Positions 44,325 through 51,893 of a stretch of 64,000 bases of DNA are shown piece by piece (position 1 is the first letter of the stretch; the number at the start of each line of letters is the position of its first letter). The stretch is from DATMER01 sp034667225 (GTDB taxonomy: Bacteria; Acidobacteriota; Thermoanaerobaculia; Multivoradales; UBA5704). Position numbers and translations under genes: made by a program. The notes beneath the pieces were generated by a model. That model was not told the DNA's origin and made no database searches. It saw nothing but the letters and a program-made list of their open reading frames with translations. The stretch covers positions 78,853-142,852 of the forward strand of contig JAXDKG010000063.1 in assembly GCA_034667225.1 (NCBI GenBank). The letters are read 5' to 3'.

Positions 44325-44540
44325 TCAGCCGCAGCGGCGGCTCTGAAGCAAGCGGTCCAGGAGCCCTTCTCCCTGGCCCGCACCCCTCAATGCCTTCAGA
44401 GGATCTTTCGGAACCGGGACGATCCTGATGACCTCTCCATCATCAAGCCAGACCAGCCGGTCTCCCTCGTGGATGTGATGGCGCTTGCGGATGGCAGCCG
44501 GAATGTTGGTCTGCCCCTTCTTGGTCACCGAGGTCTCCAT
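44325..44540 (-). CDS. AbrB/MazE-family antitoxin-like protein (orphan)
   Basis: A 71-residue protein with an N-terminal swapped-hairpin DNA-binding fold: TSVTKKGQTNIPAAIRKRHHIHEGDRLVWLDDGEVIRIVPV. The tail (LKALRGAGQGEGLLDRLL) is where such antitoxins wrap their toxin. No PIN or MazF-type gene follows it; downstream on its strand is the 3' end of the ABC exporter. It may be a remnant of a toxin-antitoxin pair or act alone on DNA. An internal GTG (codon 5) could also be the start. Confidence 0.78.
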   Translation of the reverse strand: METSVTKKGQTNIPAAIRKRHHIHEGDRLVWLDDGEVIRIVPVPKDPLKALRGAGQGEGLLDRLLQSRRCG

Positions 44541-44709
44541 TAGATGGGTCGTCCTCGACGATCAATTTAGCCCGGATAGCCGTGGTTGGCAAGGCAAAAG
44601 GGGGCTGCGGCAAGGCAAGTCGGAATCTTCGATTCAGCCCTCATCCGCCAGCCGCCATTCGAACTGCACGTCGCGGTCATTCTTCCTGGACTGCGTGGAC
44701 GCCGACGGG

Positions 44710-44738
44710 TTGACAGTCTCAAGCCGTATCTACATACT
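44710..44738 (+). promoter_or_regulatory. Promoter of vapBC, probably giving a leaderless mRNA
   Basis: TTGACA at 44710-44715 and CATACT at 44733-44738 are 17 bases apart. The vapB ATG at 44745 lies seven bases past the -10 box, where transcription should start, and no Shine-Dalgarno is visible. The heptamer GTATCTA occurs twice around the -10 box and could be part of the VapB operator. Confidence 0.65.
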
Positions 44739-44744
44739 GTATCT

Positions 44745-44999
44745 ATGGCGACTGCGAAGCTCTTTCAGCATGGTGGCAGTCAGGCGGTGCGACTACCCAA
44801 GGAGTTCCGCTTCGAGGGCACCGAAGTAGAGATCGAGAAGCGTGGAGCGGAGGTGGTCCTGAAGGCGAAGCTGAAGCCCAAGCTGAAGACTCTCGCGGAC
44901 GTCGCTCGCTACATGCACGAGAACTTTCCCGAGGCCCAGGACTTTCCCGACCGTGAGCAGCCGCAGAGCCCTCAGGACCGAGATCTGCAACTCGAGTGA
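44745..44999 (+). CDS. vapB: VapB-type antitoxin
   Basis: An 84-residue AbrB-fold antitoxin: AKLFQHGGSQAVRLPKEFRFEGTEVEIEKRGAEVVL is the standard VapB DNA-binding domain. The C-terminal LADVARYMHENFPEAQDFPDRE would bind the toxin. The ATG is placed by the domain start and by the promoter just upstream. The toxin gene follows after nine bases, the usual antitoxin-first order with autorepression. Confidence 0.92.
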   Translation: MATAKLFQHGGSQAVRLPKEFRFEGTEVEIEKRGAEVVLKAKLKPKLKTLADVARYMHENFPEAQDFPDREQPQSPQDRDLQLE

Positions 45000-45008
45000 G
45001 CCCCGATC

Positions 45009-45395
45009 GTGCTTTACATGCTCGACACGTCAGTTTGCGTGACGGTGCTGCGGGGCCGGGTGGTTGCGGCTCGGCTACCGGAAGTCTCCGAATGCGTGCT
45101 CTCCGTTATCACCGTTGCCGAGCTTGAAGTAGGCATTCGCCGATCTGTCCGCCCGGACGCTCAGCGGAAAGCTGTCCAGGCCTTCATCGATTTTTTCCAT
45201 GTCTTGCCCTGGGACCTGGATTCGACCAGCCACTACGGCGACATCCGTGTCGATCTCGAAAAGCGAGGCGTTGTGATCGGGCCGCTCGATCTGCTGATCG
45301 CGGCCCATGCCCGCCGGCTCGGAGCGACTCTCCTAACCGGCAACGTCAAGGAGTTCCGTCGCGTGGACAGCTTGCCGTGCGTTGAATGGAAGTAG
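45009..45395 (+). CDS. vapC: VapC PIN-domain ribonuclease toxin
   Basis: A 128-residue PIN-domain toxin. Acidic site residues are present: D6 in MLDTSVC, the Glu in VAELEVGI and the Asp in GPLDLLIAAHARRLGATLLTGN. The last site reads TGNVKEF, with Asn where some VapCs have Asp, which is common in the family. It should cleave tRNA or rRNA when VapB is degraded. The start is GTG at 45009, or ATG at 45018. Confidence 0.92.
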   Translation: MLYMLDTSVCVTVLRGRVVAARLPEVSECVLSVITVAELEVGIRRSVRPDAQRKAVQAFIDFFHVLPWDLDSTSHYGDIRVDLEKRGVVIGPLDLLIAAHARRLGATLLTGNVKEFRRVDSLPCVEWK

Positions 45396-45471
45396 TCGAG
45401 GGCAGGGAACTCGCGACTCAGCGGTTTTGTAGGGCAGAGCCTACAACCCCAGGGGTAGGGCTCGCACAGCC

Positions 45472-46032
45472 TCAGGCGGCCGCCTCCTTCTCCCTCATCA
45501 TCTCTTCACAGCGATCACAGAGAGTCTTGTCACCCATTCCGCCCGTCCAGTATTTCTTCTCGATGTCGTTGCCCAGGAAGCAGTCCGAGAAGATGTGATA
45601 GACCTTGGTGCCCGCTCTGCTGCTATGGTAGGGCGCTGACTCCACTCCTCGCCCAGGTTCCCTCTTCTCCGCGTTGCGCAGGGCGACCTCTTCGACCTCG
45701 GCTACGACCATAGAGAGGGCGACCTCGGTTATGACCATCCGGGCCATAACCTCCTCGGCCTTAGCTTTCGCGGCGGCCTCGACCCTGACATTCTCGGCGG
45801 CCTTCTTCCTCGCGTCCTCAGCCTCGGCCCTGGCCTTCCCATGTCTGAAGGCCATGTAGAAGGGCAGCAGAGCAAGCACGGCTGCGAGGGACCAGACAGC
45901 AGCACTTGCCGAGGAGGAGCGCAGGAGCCAGCCGACGGGGATCAGCACTACCGACCCGACCTGCATCAGCTCGATCCAGCCGCGGTAGGGAGAGATCTGT
46001 TTTTCCTCTTTCTCGGGCTCTTTCTCGGACAT
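45472..46032 (-). CDS. Membrane protein with long coiled coil and Cys/His C-terminus, unknown function
   Basis: This encodes 186 residues. Two TM helices (VGSVVLIPVGWLL, AVWSLAAVLALLPFYMAF) are followed by an Ala/Glu/Lys-rich coiled coil (about 65-125). The C-terminal patch (VYHIFSDCFLGNDI, TLCDRCEEM) has His, Cys and CxxC spacing like a metal-binding site. I do not recognise the family. It sits 12 bases downstream of the larger unknown membrane protein on the same strand, so they form a two-gene operon next to VapBC. Confidence 0.7.
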   Translation of the reverse strand: MSEKEPEKEEKQISPYRGWIELMQVGSVVLIPVGWLLRSSSASAAVWSLAAVLALLPFYMAFRHGKARAEAEDARKKAAENVRVEAAAKAKAEEVMARMVITEVALSMVVAEVEEVALRNAEKREPGRGVESAPYHSSRAGTKVYHIFSDCFLGNDIEKKYWTGGMGDKTLCDRCEEMMREKEAAA

Positions 46033-46044
46033 GGCTTTCTCCTG

Positions 46045-47706
46045 TTACCTCCGCGCCAACGTGGAGACTTTCCGCAGGGAGAGAAAGTACTTTCCCACCA
46101 GGTCGTTACACTTTTGCTCATCGAGGTCTTGCTCTTTAAGCTTGTCTTGTAGCAACCTTCTGAATCCTCGGCTGCTCGTTGGAGGCTCGTTCTGCATCGC
46201 TTTGAGAGCATTGACGAATTTTTTCTGCTCGGGGTCACCTGCCAAGCGCTCGTTCATGATCCCCGGCACCAGAGGCCCGACCTTGTAGACGGTCCAGAGG
46301 AAGTTGCGCTTGAAGGCGTTCCGCGTGTCAACCTCGGCGCTCTGTGTGAGGGACGCTTTGGAGATGTTCTCCTGCTGACGCTCGCGGACGCTGACGCCGA
46401 CTGCGAACAACGTGCTGTCTTCCGCGTGCCAGTCGACGAGCTCCTCCACGTCCTCGACCTTCTCGATCACGGGCTGCAGGTCGTGGAGGCAGGCGAGCAT
46501 GTACCCCGAGGTGGCGTGGAGATCTTGCACCGAGCCTTCCAGGTTCGCCAAGCGGGCGTCAGTGGCCTCGGCGATGTTCCCGACGTTTGTATTGACTGTT
46601 GTGATGTCCCTGACGATGTTTTCCACATTCCCGGCCTTCTGCATGAGCTCCCTGACCGTTTTCTCGATTTCCCCGAGCGGCTTCGTCACATCCTCGAGCC
46701 CGGGCGGCTCCGCCGTAGGCCATGAGTTGGAAACGATCTGGTCGCCCTCATAGTTTGTCGTGAGCCAGGTGTATCCCGTGGGATTCTCGATGCTCGTCGG
46801 GGCTGTGGTGTACGTCCGCTGATCAACGGTCGTCCGCGCCTGGCCGCCGGCTTGGGTGTCGGCTACGGTTCCTGCCAGGGTGCCGGCTCCGAGGGTGGCA
46901 GCCAGCAGGGGCGCAGCGAGTGTGCGGCCAGCGGTGCCGGGAATGCGGTCGAAGATCTGGCCCAAGCGCTGCGTCCAGTAGCCCTGGCCGTCTGTGATCG
47001 GAAGTATGGTGAGGATGAGGACGCCGAGAAGCGTCGAGGCGGCTAGGCCGAAGATCAGGGAGCCGTACCAGAGGAGCTGATAGATCACGTGGCTGCCGCT
47101 GTGTTCGTCGAGAGTGGGGAAGACCTTGCTCTGGAGTTCATTCTCTTCCGGGTCAGGTTGCGGCTTCTCCTGGTGGAGGCCGCCGTTGAGGAGCCTGCCG
47201 GCGACCCGCTTCCGTGCGGCGGCGGCTCTGGAGCGCGCGTAGGCCTCCTCCTTCTCGATGCGCCCGTAGTAGCTTGCGAGGCGCTTCGAATCCTCCTCCG
47301 TCAGCTTTTCGCTTCGAGCCAACTGGATGATCTTCGCCTTGATAGGCCTGGTCATGACGATGAAGCGCTTCCATTCGCACGCTTCGGCCCTCTCCTGGAC
47401 CGCCTGTATGGCCTCTTCCCGGGTGGCATAGCCCGGCCTCACGACGCGGTCCTCCTTGGTGCAGTACGGGAGCACCTCGGCGCCGACCGTATCGGCCATC
47501 CGCCATCGAATCTCGACCTGTTCGTCGAAGCTTGTCTTCTGATCGCCCAGCCAGTTGAGCGCGGCGAAGCTGGCCCAGGCCGCGGCGAGCAGGACCGCCT
47601 TATGGAGGTAGCTGAAGAACACCTGCTTCCAGGACTGCCGAAGCCAATCGCTACGCAGATGGCTGAAGAGCGCCTGCTTCCAGGTTTGCCGATTGTCGAG
47701 TTTCAT
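46045..47706 (-). CDS. Large membrane protein of unknown function, first gene of a two-gene operon
   Basis: This encodes 553 residues. The N-terminus has a tandem echo (WKQALFSHL then WKQVFFSYL), then a TM helix (AVLLAAAWASFAALNWL). A helical soluble region holds a Cys pair separated by about 30 residues (EVLPYCTKEDR, ERAEACEWKR). A second TM (GLAASTLLGVLILTIL) and an Ala/Gly-rich helix (LAAPLLAATLGAGTLAGTVA) follow, then a long predicted coiled coil with heptads (TKPLGEIEKTVRELMQKAG, NTNVGNIAEATDARL). There are no enzyme motifs. Coiled coil plus two TMs with a metal-site partner suggests a membrane sensor or defence-type component, purely by context. Confidence 0.7.
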   Translation of the reverse strand: MKLDNRQTWKQALFSHLRSDWLRQSWKQVFFSYLHKAVLLAAAWASFAALNWLGDQKTSFDEQVEIRWRMADTVGAEVLPYCTKEDRVVRPGYATREEAIQAVQERAEACEWKRFIVMTRPIKAKIIQLARSEKLTEEDSKRLASYYGRIEKEEAYARSRAAAARKRVAGRLLNGGLHQEKPQPDPEENELQSKVFPTLDEHSGSHVIYQLLWYGSLIFGLAASTLLGVLILTILPITDGQGYWTQRLGQIFDRIPGTAGRTLAAPLLAATLGAGTLAGTVADTQAGGQARTTVDQRTYTTAPTSIENPTGYTWLTTNYEGDQIVSNSWPTAEPPGLEDVTKPLGEIEKTVRELMQKAGNVENIVRDITTVNTNVGNIAEATDARLANLEGSVQDLHATSGYMLACLHDLQPVIEKVEDVEELVDWHAEDSTLFAVGVSVRERQQENISKASLTQSAEVDTRNAFKRNFLWTVYKVGPLVPGIMNERLAGDPEQKKFVNALKAMQNEPPTSSRGFRRLLQDKLKEQDLDEQKCNDLVGKYFLSLRKVSTLARR

Positions 47707-47808
47707 GGAGGTCTCCCGTCGACATCCTCGGGGCAGAGCCGCGGAACGTCCGAATCCATGGACGGACGGGAACGGAAGTTTACCTACTGGGCTAGATCGT
47801 CGAGCGGC

Positions 47809-48615
47809 CTACTCCCCCTCGACCTCGCTGATCCACTCTTCCTCGACGTAATCTTCGAGCACGACCCACCGGCCGTCCGCGCGGTCTAGGAAGAACCCGA
47901 ACCAGACCGCGACGGGCGGTTCGAATGGCGGCTGGCGGATGAGGGCGAGCCGGCCCTCTTTCAGCGTCAGCTCGAACATCCCGATGCTGGGTCCGCGGCC
48001 GTTCTCGCCGGGGAAGAGCGCTCCCCGCCGGAGCTCCTCTTCCCATCCTTGCCCGACGAGGCCCTTCTCTCTCGTTTCGAAGCGTCGGAGCACCGCGGCC
48101 TTGATCTCCGCGAGGTCGGCTTCGGTCACGTCGAGGGTCGGAGGGGTGGTTTCGCGTTGCAGGACAAGGGTGTGCTCGACCTTCCGGCCGGGGCCGGTGA
48201 GGCGCTCCTCCATGGTGAGCGTCCTGCCGTCCGGCGAGAGGGAGAACTTCATGACGGCCAGGGACTCTTTCCGGCCTTTCCGGTCCCGGGATTCCAGGAT
48301 CAGCTTGTCCCCCTCCCAACGGCAGCGGTTGACCGTGCGATGGTCCTGCCACTTTCTGACCTCCTCCTTGGCCTCGGTAAGGACGTGAATGCTGAACAGG
48401 TCCGCCTCGCCGTCCACGACGTGGGCGCGGGTGAGCCAGAACCGCGGGTCGGAGTGGTCGATGTAGAGGATCGAAGTGTCCGGGGCGGGAGCCTGGAGGG
48501 TGCTCTTCGCCTTGTCCAGCTTCCAGGTGCCGGAAAAGTCTGGGCGCGGAGCCTCCTGCGCCAGTGCGGGAATGCTCCACAGCACCAGCAGCCAGCAGGC
48601 GAGTCGTCGGGTCAT
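47809..48615 (-). CDS. Secreted lipocalin-like protein
   Basis: This encodes 268 residues; the start at 48615 follows GAGAGGAG and opens a signal peptide (MTRRLACWLLVLWSIPALA). The mature N-terminus DFSGTWKLDKAKS is the hallmark of lipocalin-like small-barrel domains common in Acidobacteriota, with further strands LILESRDRKG, SLAVMKFSLSPDGRTLTMEERL and KVEHTLVLQR. The second half (about 150-268) is a separate domain of unknown type. No active-site residues are seen. Confidence 0.78.
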   Translation of the reverse strand: MTRRLACWLLVLWSIPALAQEAPRPDFSGTWKLDKAKSTLQAPAPDTSILYIDHSDPRFWLTRAHVVDGEADLFSIHVLTEAKEEVRKWQDHRTVNRCRWEGDKLILESRDRKGRKESLAVMKFSLSPDGRTLTMEERLTGPGRKVEHTLVLQRETTPPTLDVTEADLAEIKAAVLRRFETREKGLVGQGWEEELRRGALFPGENGRGPSIGMFELTLKEGRLALIRQPPFEPPVAVWFGFFLDRADGRWVVLEDYVEEEWISEVEGE

Positions 48616-48686
48616 GGTCTTCTCCTCTCGGGGATCATACCGCCGCTCCGGGCGCACCTGAGTCTGCTGCAGACACACGAGGGATA

Positions 48687-48722
48687 GGGGGACGGCCCTG
48701 GCCCCAACAGGGCCGGTCCCCC
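48687..48722. repeat. GC-rich hairpin upstream of the lipocalin-like gene
   Basis: GGGGGACGGCCCTG (48687-48700) pairs with CAGGGCCGGTCCCCC (48708-48722), leaving a seven-base loop and one bulge. It may be a REP-like element or a terminator for leftward or rightward transcription; no U-run follows. Confidence 0.55.
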
Positions 48723-48835
48723 ATCCTCGCGTCCATCGATTGTCAATGAGCCCGCGGCAGACGTGGACGCATCCACGGTGCCGGTCGGCCGGGACCCCGC
48801 GGGTCCCGGCGCCTCGTCTTCACGCGCCGCTCGAG

Positions 48836-48982
48836 CTCCAGACGCTTCCGCCCGGCCTCGAGCGCCTTTCCCTCGACCGTCTCAGCCCTTCTCTCGACCG
48901 TCTGAGCCTTTCGCCCGACCTGCTGAGCGTTTCGCTCGACTCTCCGCCGCTTCCGTCCGGGCTCCAGCCGCTGCGTCACGGC
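48836..48982. repeat. About seven imperfect 21-nt tandem units
   Basis: Units of 21 bases such as CGTCTCAGCCCTTCTCTCGA-C at 48878-48898, 48899-48919 and 48920-48940 recur with decay on both sides (48836 to 48982). Because 21 is a multiple of three, every open frame across it shows a seven-residue period (for example RLSPSLD, RLSLSPD, LLSVSLD on the plus strand). This could be a degraded heptad-repeat coiled-coil gene or a non-coding repeat. Confidence 0.7.
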
Positions 48983-49481
48983 CCCGAGCGCTCGCTCCCG
49001 ACCCTGAGCGGATGCCGCCGGACCTTCCTCGGCGTCCGCGCAGGCTCGGACAAAACGCTCCGGACCTCGCGCGGAAGCGTCCCGGCCGTGGATGGCAGCG
49101 TCTATGCCTCGCGCATCTCCCGCACACTACCGAGCAGCTAAGGCAATCTCATCTTCTTCTACTGCCGACGCTTGTGGGGAGTCCGCTCACGAACGAGGAC
49201 CAGCGCAGCGAGATCATCCTGGCACAGAGTACCGACACGAGGCAAGTATCGAATGCTTAAGTATACTGAGGGACCAGATTGGGTATTGACAAGACCAAAA
49301 ACGTCGGGCATCCTATCCTTCGTCGTTCAAAGAAGCTCAGGACGGATCTTGAAGAAAGGAGGTGTCACTGTGTAGCTAGATGGGCAGAATGAGAAGAGTG
49401 TTCTCGTAGTAATCCCTCGCCGGGTGGTCCGGCAGAGGGGAGAAAACATCAACAAGCAGTAGAAATGAAAGGAGAAGCATC

Positions 49482-49862
49482 ATGTCTGAAATCTCGTCGT
49501 TCGCCGATTTCCTGGCCGATTGGGACCTCTTGCTCAAGGGGGTCGCCAACAAGAGTGGCTCGCTGCCCGACCTCTCGGGGCTCACCATGCCTCTGGAGGA
49601 GATTCTGGAGGAAGGGAGGGACCAGGAGGCGGACAAGGCCGCCGCCCGGGCTCAGCTCAGCCAGGGGTCCAAGCGCACCCGCGCCCTGGTGACGGACGGA
49701 CGGGCCGCGGCCTCGCGGCTGCGTTCCGCCCTGAAGGCCCACTACGGCGGCCACAACGAAGTGCTGGTGGAGTTCGGAATTGCGCCGCTGCGCAAGCGCC
49801 GCACTACCCAGCCGGCCGACCCGGCGCCTCCCAACCCGCCGATCGCGCCTTTTCCCGAGTAA
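49482..49862 (+). CDS. Hypothetical 126-residue protein
   Basis: An ATG with AAAGGAGAAG upstream gives a small acidic-to-basic helical protein: SEISSFADFLADWDLLLKG, an EEILEEGRDQEADKAAARAQL coil, RLRSALKAHYGGHNEVLVEFGIAPLRKRR and a Pro-rich end. It lacks TM segments and known motifs. The HYGGHNEVLVEFGIAP piece resembles a C-terminal motif of small proteins seen in Acidobacteriota and Planctomycetes, function unknown. A strong hairpin follows 41 bases downstream. Confidence 0.7.
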   Translation: MSEISSFADFLADWDLLLKGVANKSGSLPDLSGLTMPLEEILEEGRDQEADKAAARAQLSQGSKRTRALVTDGRAAASRLRSALKAHYGGHNEVLVEFGIAPLRKRRTTQPADPAPPNPPIAPFPE

Positions 49863-50632
49863 GCAGGTCTCCAGCCTTGGGGAGCGCAGCATCCGGGGCT
49901 CGGGGAGGGGGCGGCTTCCTCACGGACCCGCCCCCTCCCGACGTTCATTGACAAATAGCGGTGAGCCAAGCAGCTTTGTCCGAAAAATTCGGTTTAACTG
50001 CTTGTAGGACAGTCACTTAGAAGGGATGCCCGAAGTGTGCCTGAAGGCCGCGTAACCCATGCGTAACCCAGTGGGGAACCTCTTCTGACCGCCTCTCTTC
50101 TGCCTCTGGAGAGCTTGGGCGGCGGCGACTCTCGCCAGAGCCGAATTTGGTGCAAGGTGACGGCTTAGCTCGACGCTCTACACGTGACTAGGATCGCTGG
50201 TTGGCTCAGGGCTAGGCTGCTCTCGACGTTGCGGCTGGAGGGCACTCAGAGGGCGCTCCAGGCCCTGATCGGCAGGCGGCTGCCCAAGGGTGCCACTTGC
50301 CGCAGAGACAGCGGCGCAGTGCTTCTGGTTGCGAAGGGGGAGTTGTGCTGCTGCGGGACGATCCAGGTGAGATGGACGTTGCGGCCCGAGGGAGATCACG
50401 CCTTGGAGAGCTACTGCCCGGGGCTCGGCCGCGGCGCCGAGAGCAGCTCGCTGCCCCACCGGCCTCGGTCGCGCTTTCCGAAGTCGGTGGGTAGGAAGTG
50501 GGCCAAGTGCTGCCATGGAGATAGAGGGCGATCTGGACTTGATTGACCAGGAACGCGAAAACCACGAGTCATGCGCATCATAATGATCGCAGCCCAGCAG
50601 GCCGGGGTGGTACAGCTCGCAAGCATGACCGC
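49863..50632. other. Gene-poor stretch next to the integrase remnant
   Basis: Apart from the terminator hairpin, I see only an 11-base direct repeat in tandem (GCGTAACCCA at 50050 and 50061) and a few short open frames without recognisable proteins. Its position beside excisionase and integrase-like genes makes it a place to look for an attachment site; none is proven. Confidence 0.5.
49904..49939 (+). terminator. Strong hairpin after the 126-residue gene
   Basis: A perfect 12-bp stem (GGGAGGGGGCGG at 49904-49915 with CCGCCCCCTCCC at 49928-49939) and a 12-base loop; only a short T-containing stretch follows, so it may be intrinsic or Rho-assisted. Confidence 0.6.
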
Positions 50633-50857
50633 CTACTCCTCGGGGCCGGGATCGGCGGTGCTCTTGCGCGTCTGTCGTTCGAGGTAGTCGTTGATGTCGC
50701 GCAGGCGGTAGATGACTCGCGAGCCACATTTGACGAACTGAGGCCCGATGCCCTTGTAGCGCCAGACTTCGAGGGTGCCCGGTTTGACGCCGAGAAGCGG
50801 TGCGGCGGCGATGGTGTCGAAGACGGGCTCGATCCTGGAAACGTTAGGGTTGTCCAT
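50633..50857 (-). CDS. AlpA/excisionase-like HTH protein
   Basis: A 74-residue MerR-type winged HTH: IAAAPLLGVKPGTLEVWRYKGIGPQFVKCGSRVIYRLRDINDYLERQ. The order 'locus-specific HTH, GPxFVKxGSRVIYR wing, DINDYL helix' is that of AlpA/Xis proteins which help excise mobile elements or activate integrase genes. It follows the integrase-like gene on the same strand with a 93-base gap, so the two probably formed one module. Confidence 0.82.
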   Translation of the reverse strand: MDNPNVSRIEPVFDTIAAAPLLGVKPGTLEVWRYKGIGPQFVKCGSRVIYRLRDINDYLERQTRKSTADPGPEE

Positions 50858-50950
50858 GAAGGATCTCCGATGCGGTTGCGGGGTTACAAAGGTTGCTCGC
50901 GGCCGGACCTTTCGAGCCGGCGGCCGAGGTGCGGACGTCGGCTGCGATTC

Positions 50951-51511
50951 TCACGCGGCTCTCCTACGGACGGCGTTCAGCGGTTGCTTCGAAGCCCGGG
51001 AGAGGGAGCACTTCCGCCAGCTCTGGGGATCGCGGTACCGGTCGAGAATCTTCCAGATGCCCATCGAGGTAAGCGGTCCACGGCACCCGTGGAAGACGGG
51101 CTCCGGGAGACCCCAGATCCGAGCTTCCGTGAGCCAGGCGAGCAGTCGGCTTCCGAGATCGTCAGGCAGCTCGAGGTGCCAGGAGATGCCGTAACGGTGG
51201 ATCGCGACCACGACTTGGCGATTCGCCATCGTGATGGCCGTGGCCCGAAGGGCGGCGATCTCGACGGCAGTGAGGCCCGCGGCGACCAGAGCGAGGACGG
51301 CTCCGTCGCGCAGCCCCACGGCTCTGCCGGAGCGCACTCGGCCTGGATCGACGCGAGGCAGGAGGGTGTGTGCCTCTTCGGGATCGAGACGCATCAGTGT
51401 GGCTCCAATCCGGCTGGTGCCGGTATCTGTGGCTTCTCGGACGGTCGGTTCAGCATGGTGCGTCCTCCGTGCTTCTGAGATCAGAATGCACCAGGGAGCG
51501 CAAGACTCCAA
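50951..51511 (-). CDS. Degenerate tyrosine-recombinase-like protein
   Basis: Up to 186 residues; ATG 51394 is an alternative start. The segment RVRSGRAVGLRDGAVLALVAAGLTAVEIAALRATAI matches the N-terminal part of a phage-integrase catalytic domain (first catalytic Arg in AALR). GYISWHLELPDDLGSRLLAWLT-like and GPLTSMGIWKILDRYR stretches follow. The HxxR box and the nucleophilic Tyr are absent because the protein ends soon after, so it should be inactive as a recombinase. It may be a decayed integrase or a regulatory relic. Confidence 0.65.
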   Translation of the reverse strand: MESCAPWCILISEARRTHHAEPTVREATDTGTSRIGATLMRLDPEEAHTLLPRVDPGRVRSGRAVGLRDGAVLALVAAGLTAVEIAALRATAITMANRQVVVAIHRYGISWHLELPDDLGSRLLAWLTEARIWGLPEPVFHGCRGPLTSMGIWKILDRYRDPQSWRKCSLSRASKQPLNAVRRRAA

Positions 51512-51893
51512 ACGCAGGCGACTCCTGGATTCCTCGCAACCCTCTCCATTTAATAGTCATAGGGGTCGAAGGATTGAGGGAAGATGGTGCACCTCATCTT
51601 TCCAAATCCGGTCTTGGCCTACGAGCATAGCTGAGCCTCCTCTCCGCGGCTGCACTGGAGGTCGGCGGTGCAAAGCGAGACTCAGGCGGGGCACCGATAG
51701 GCGCGATGCCCGCCTGTGCGGTCGGGGTGGCGGGGACCCGAAGGGGGTCCCCGCGAGAGGGGGTGTGCTCCCCAAAAGAAGAGAGGCCCCGGAGGGTCTC
51801 GAAGCCGACGCTGTTGGGCTGCGGGTGATGCGCCGGAGATCCGGAATCTAAGGCGAAAGGTGCGGCACGATCAAGGCCTTGCCGCGGCCGGGC
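51512..51893. other. Intergenic stretch with a 10-bp hairpin
   Basis: No gene is supported. A perfect hairpin GCGGGGACCC/GGGTCCCCGC (51730-51739 with 51745-51754, loop GAAGG) lies in the middle and may end the alpha-CTD operon or be a small repeat. A roughly 110-base AT-richer part sits at 51520-51630. Confidence 0.5.

Larger units (their letters stand above)
48616..49481. other. Gene-poor stretch with hairpins and 21-nt repeats
   Basis: No convincing gene. It holds a 14-bp hairpin with one bulge (48687-48700 with 48708-48722), a perfect 10-bp hairpin (48788-48797 with 48801-48810), the 21-nt imperfect repeats described separately, and a less GC-rich segment from about 49140 to 49460 that looks unlike neighbouring coding DNA. 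A TTGACA at 49286-49291 has no matching -10 box at normal spacing. Confidence 0.6.

Noticed and set aside
39851..44383. A 1,510-residue minus-strand frame spanning pilC, pilT and the ABC exporter
   Set aside because: Out-of-frame reading across genes with complete family motifs in other frames; no domain in it.
45425..45466. Second REP-like element near vapC
   Set aside because: Only a short imperfect dyad with a partial match to the 42-kb arms; too weak to call.
48740..49141. Plus- or minus-strand gene over the 21-nt repeat
   Set aside because: All three-multiple repeats stay open in several frames; no frame has a ribosome site plus family motif.
50184..50546. Possible 120-residue plus-strand gene in the integrase-side gap
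   Set aside because: GTG start without ribosome site, low-information basic sequence and antisense competitors; not supported as coding.
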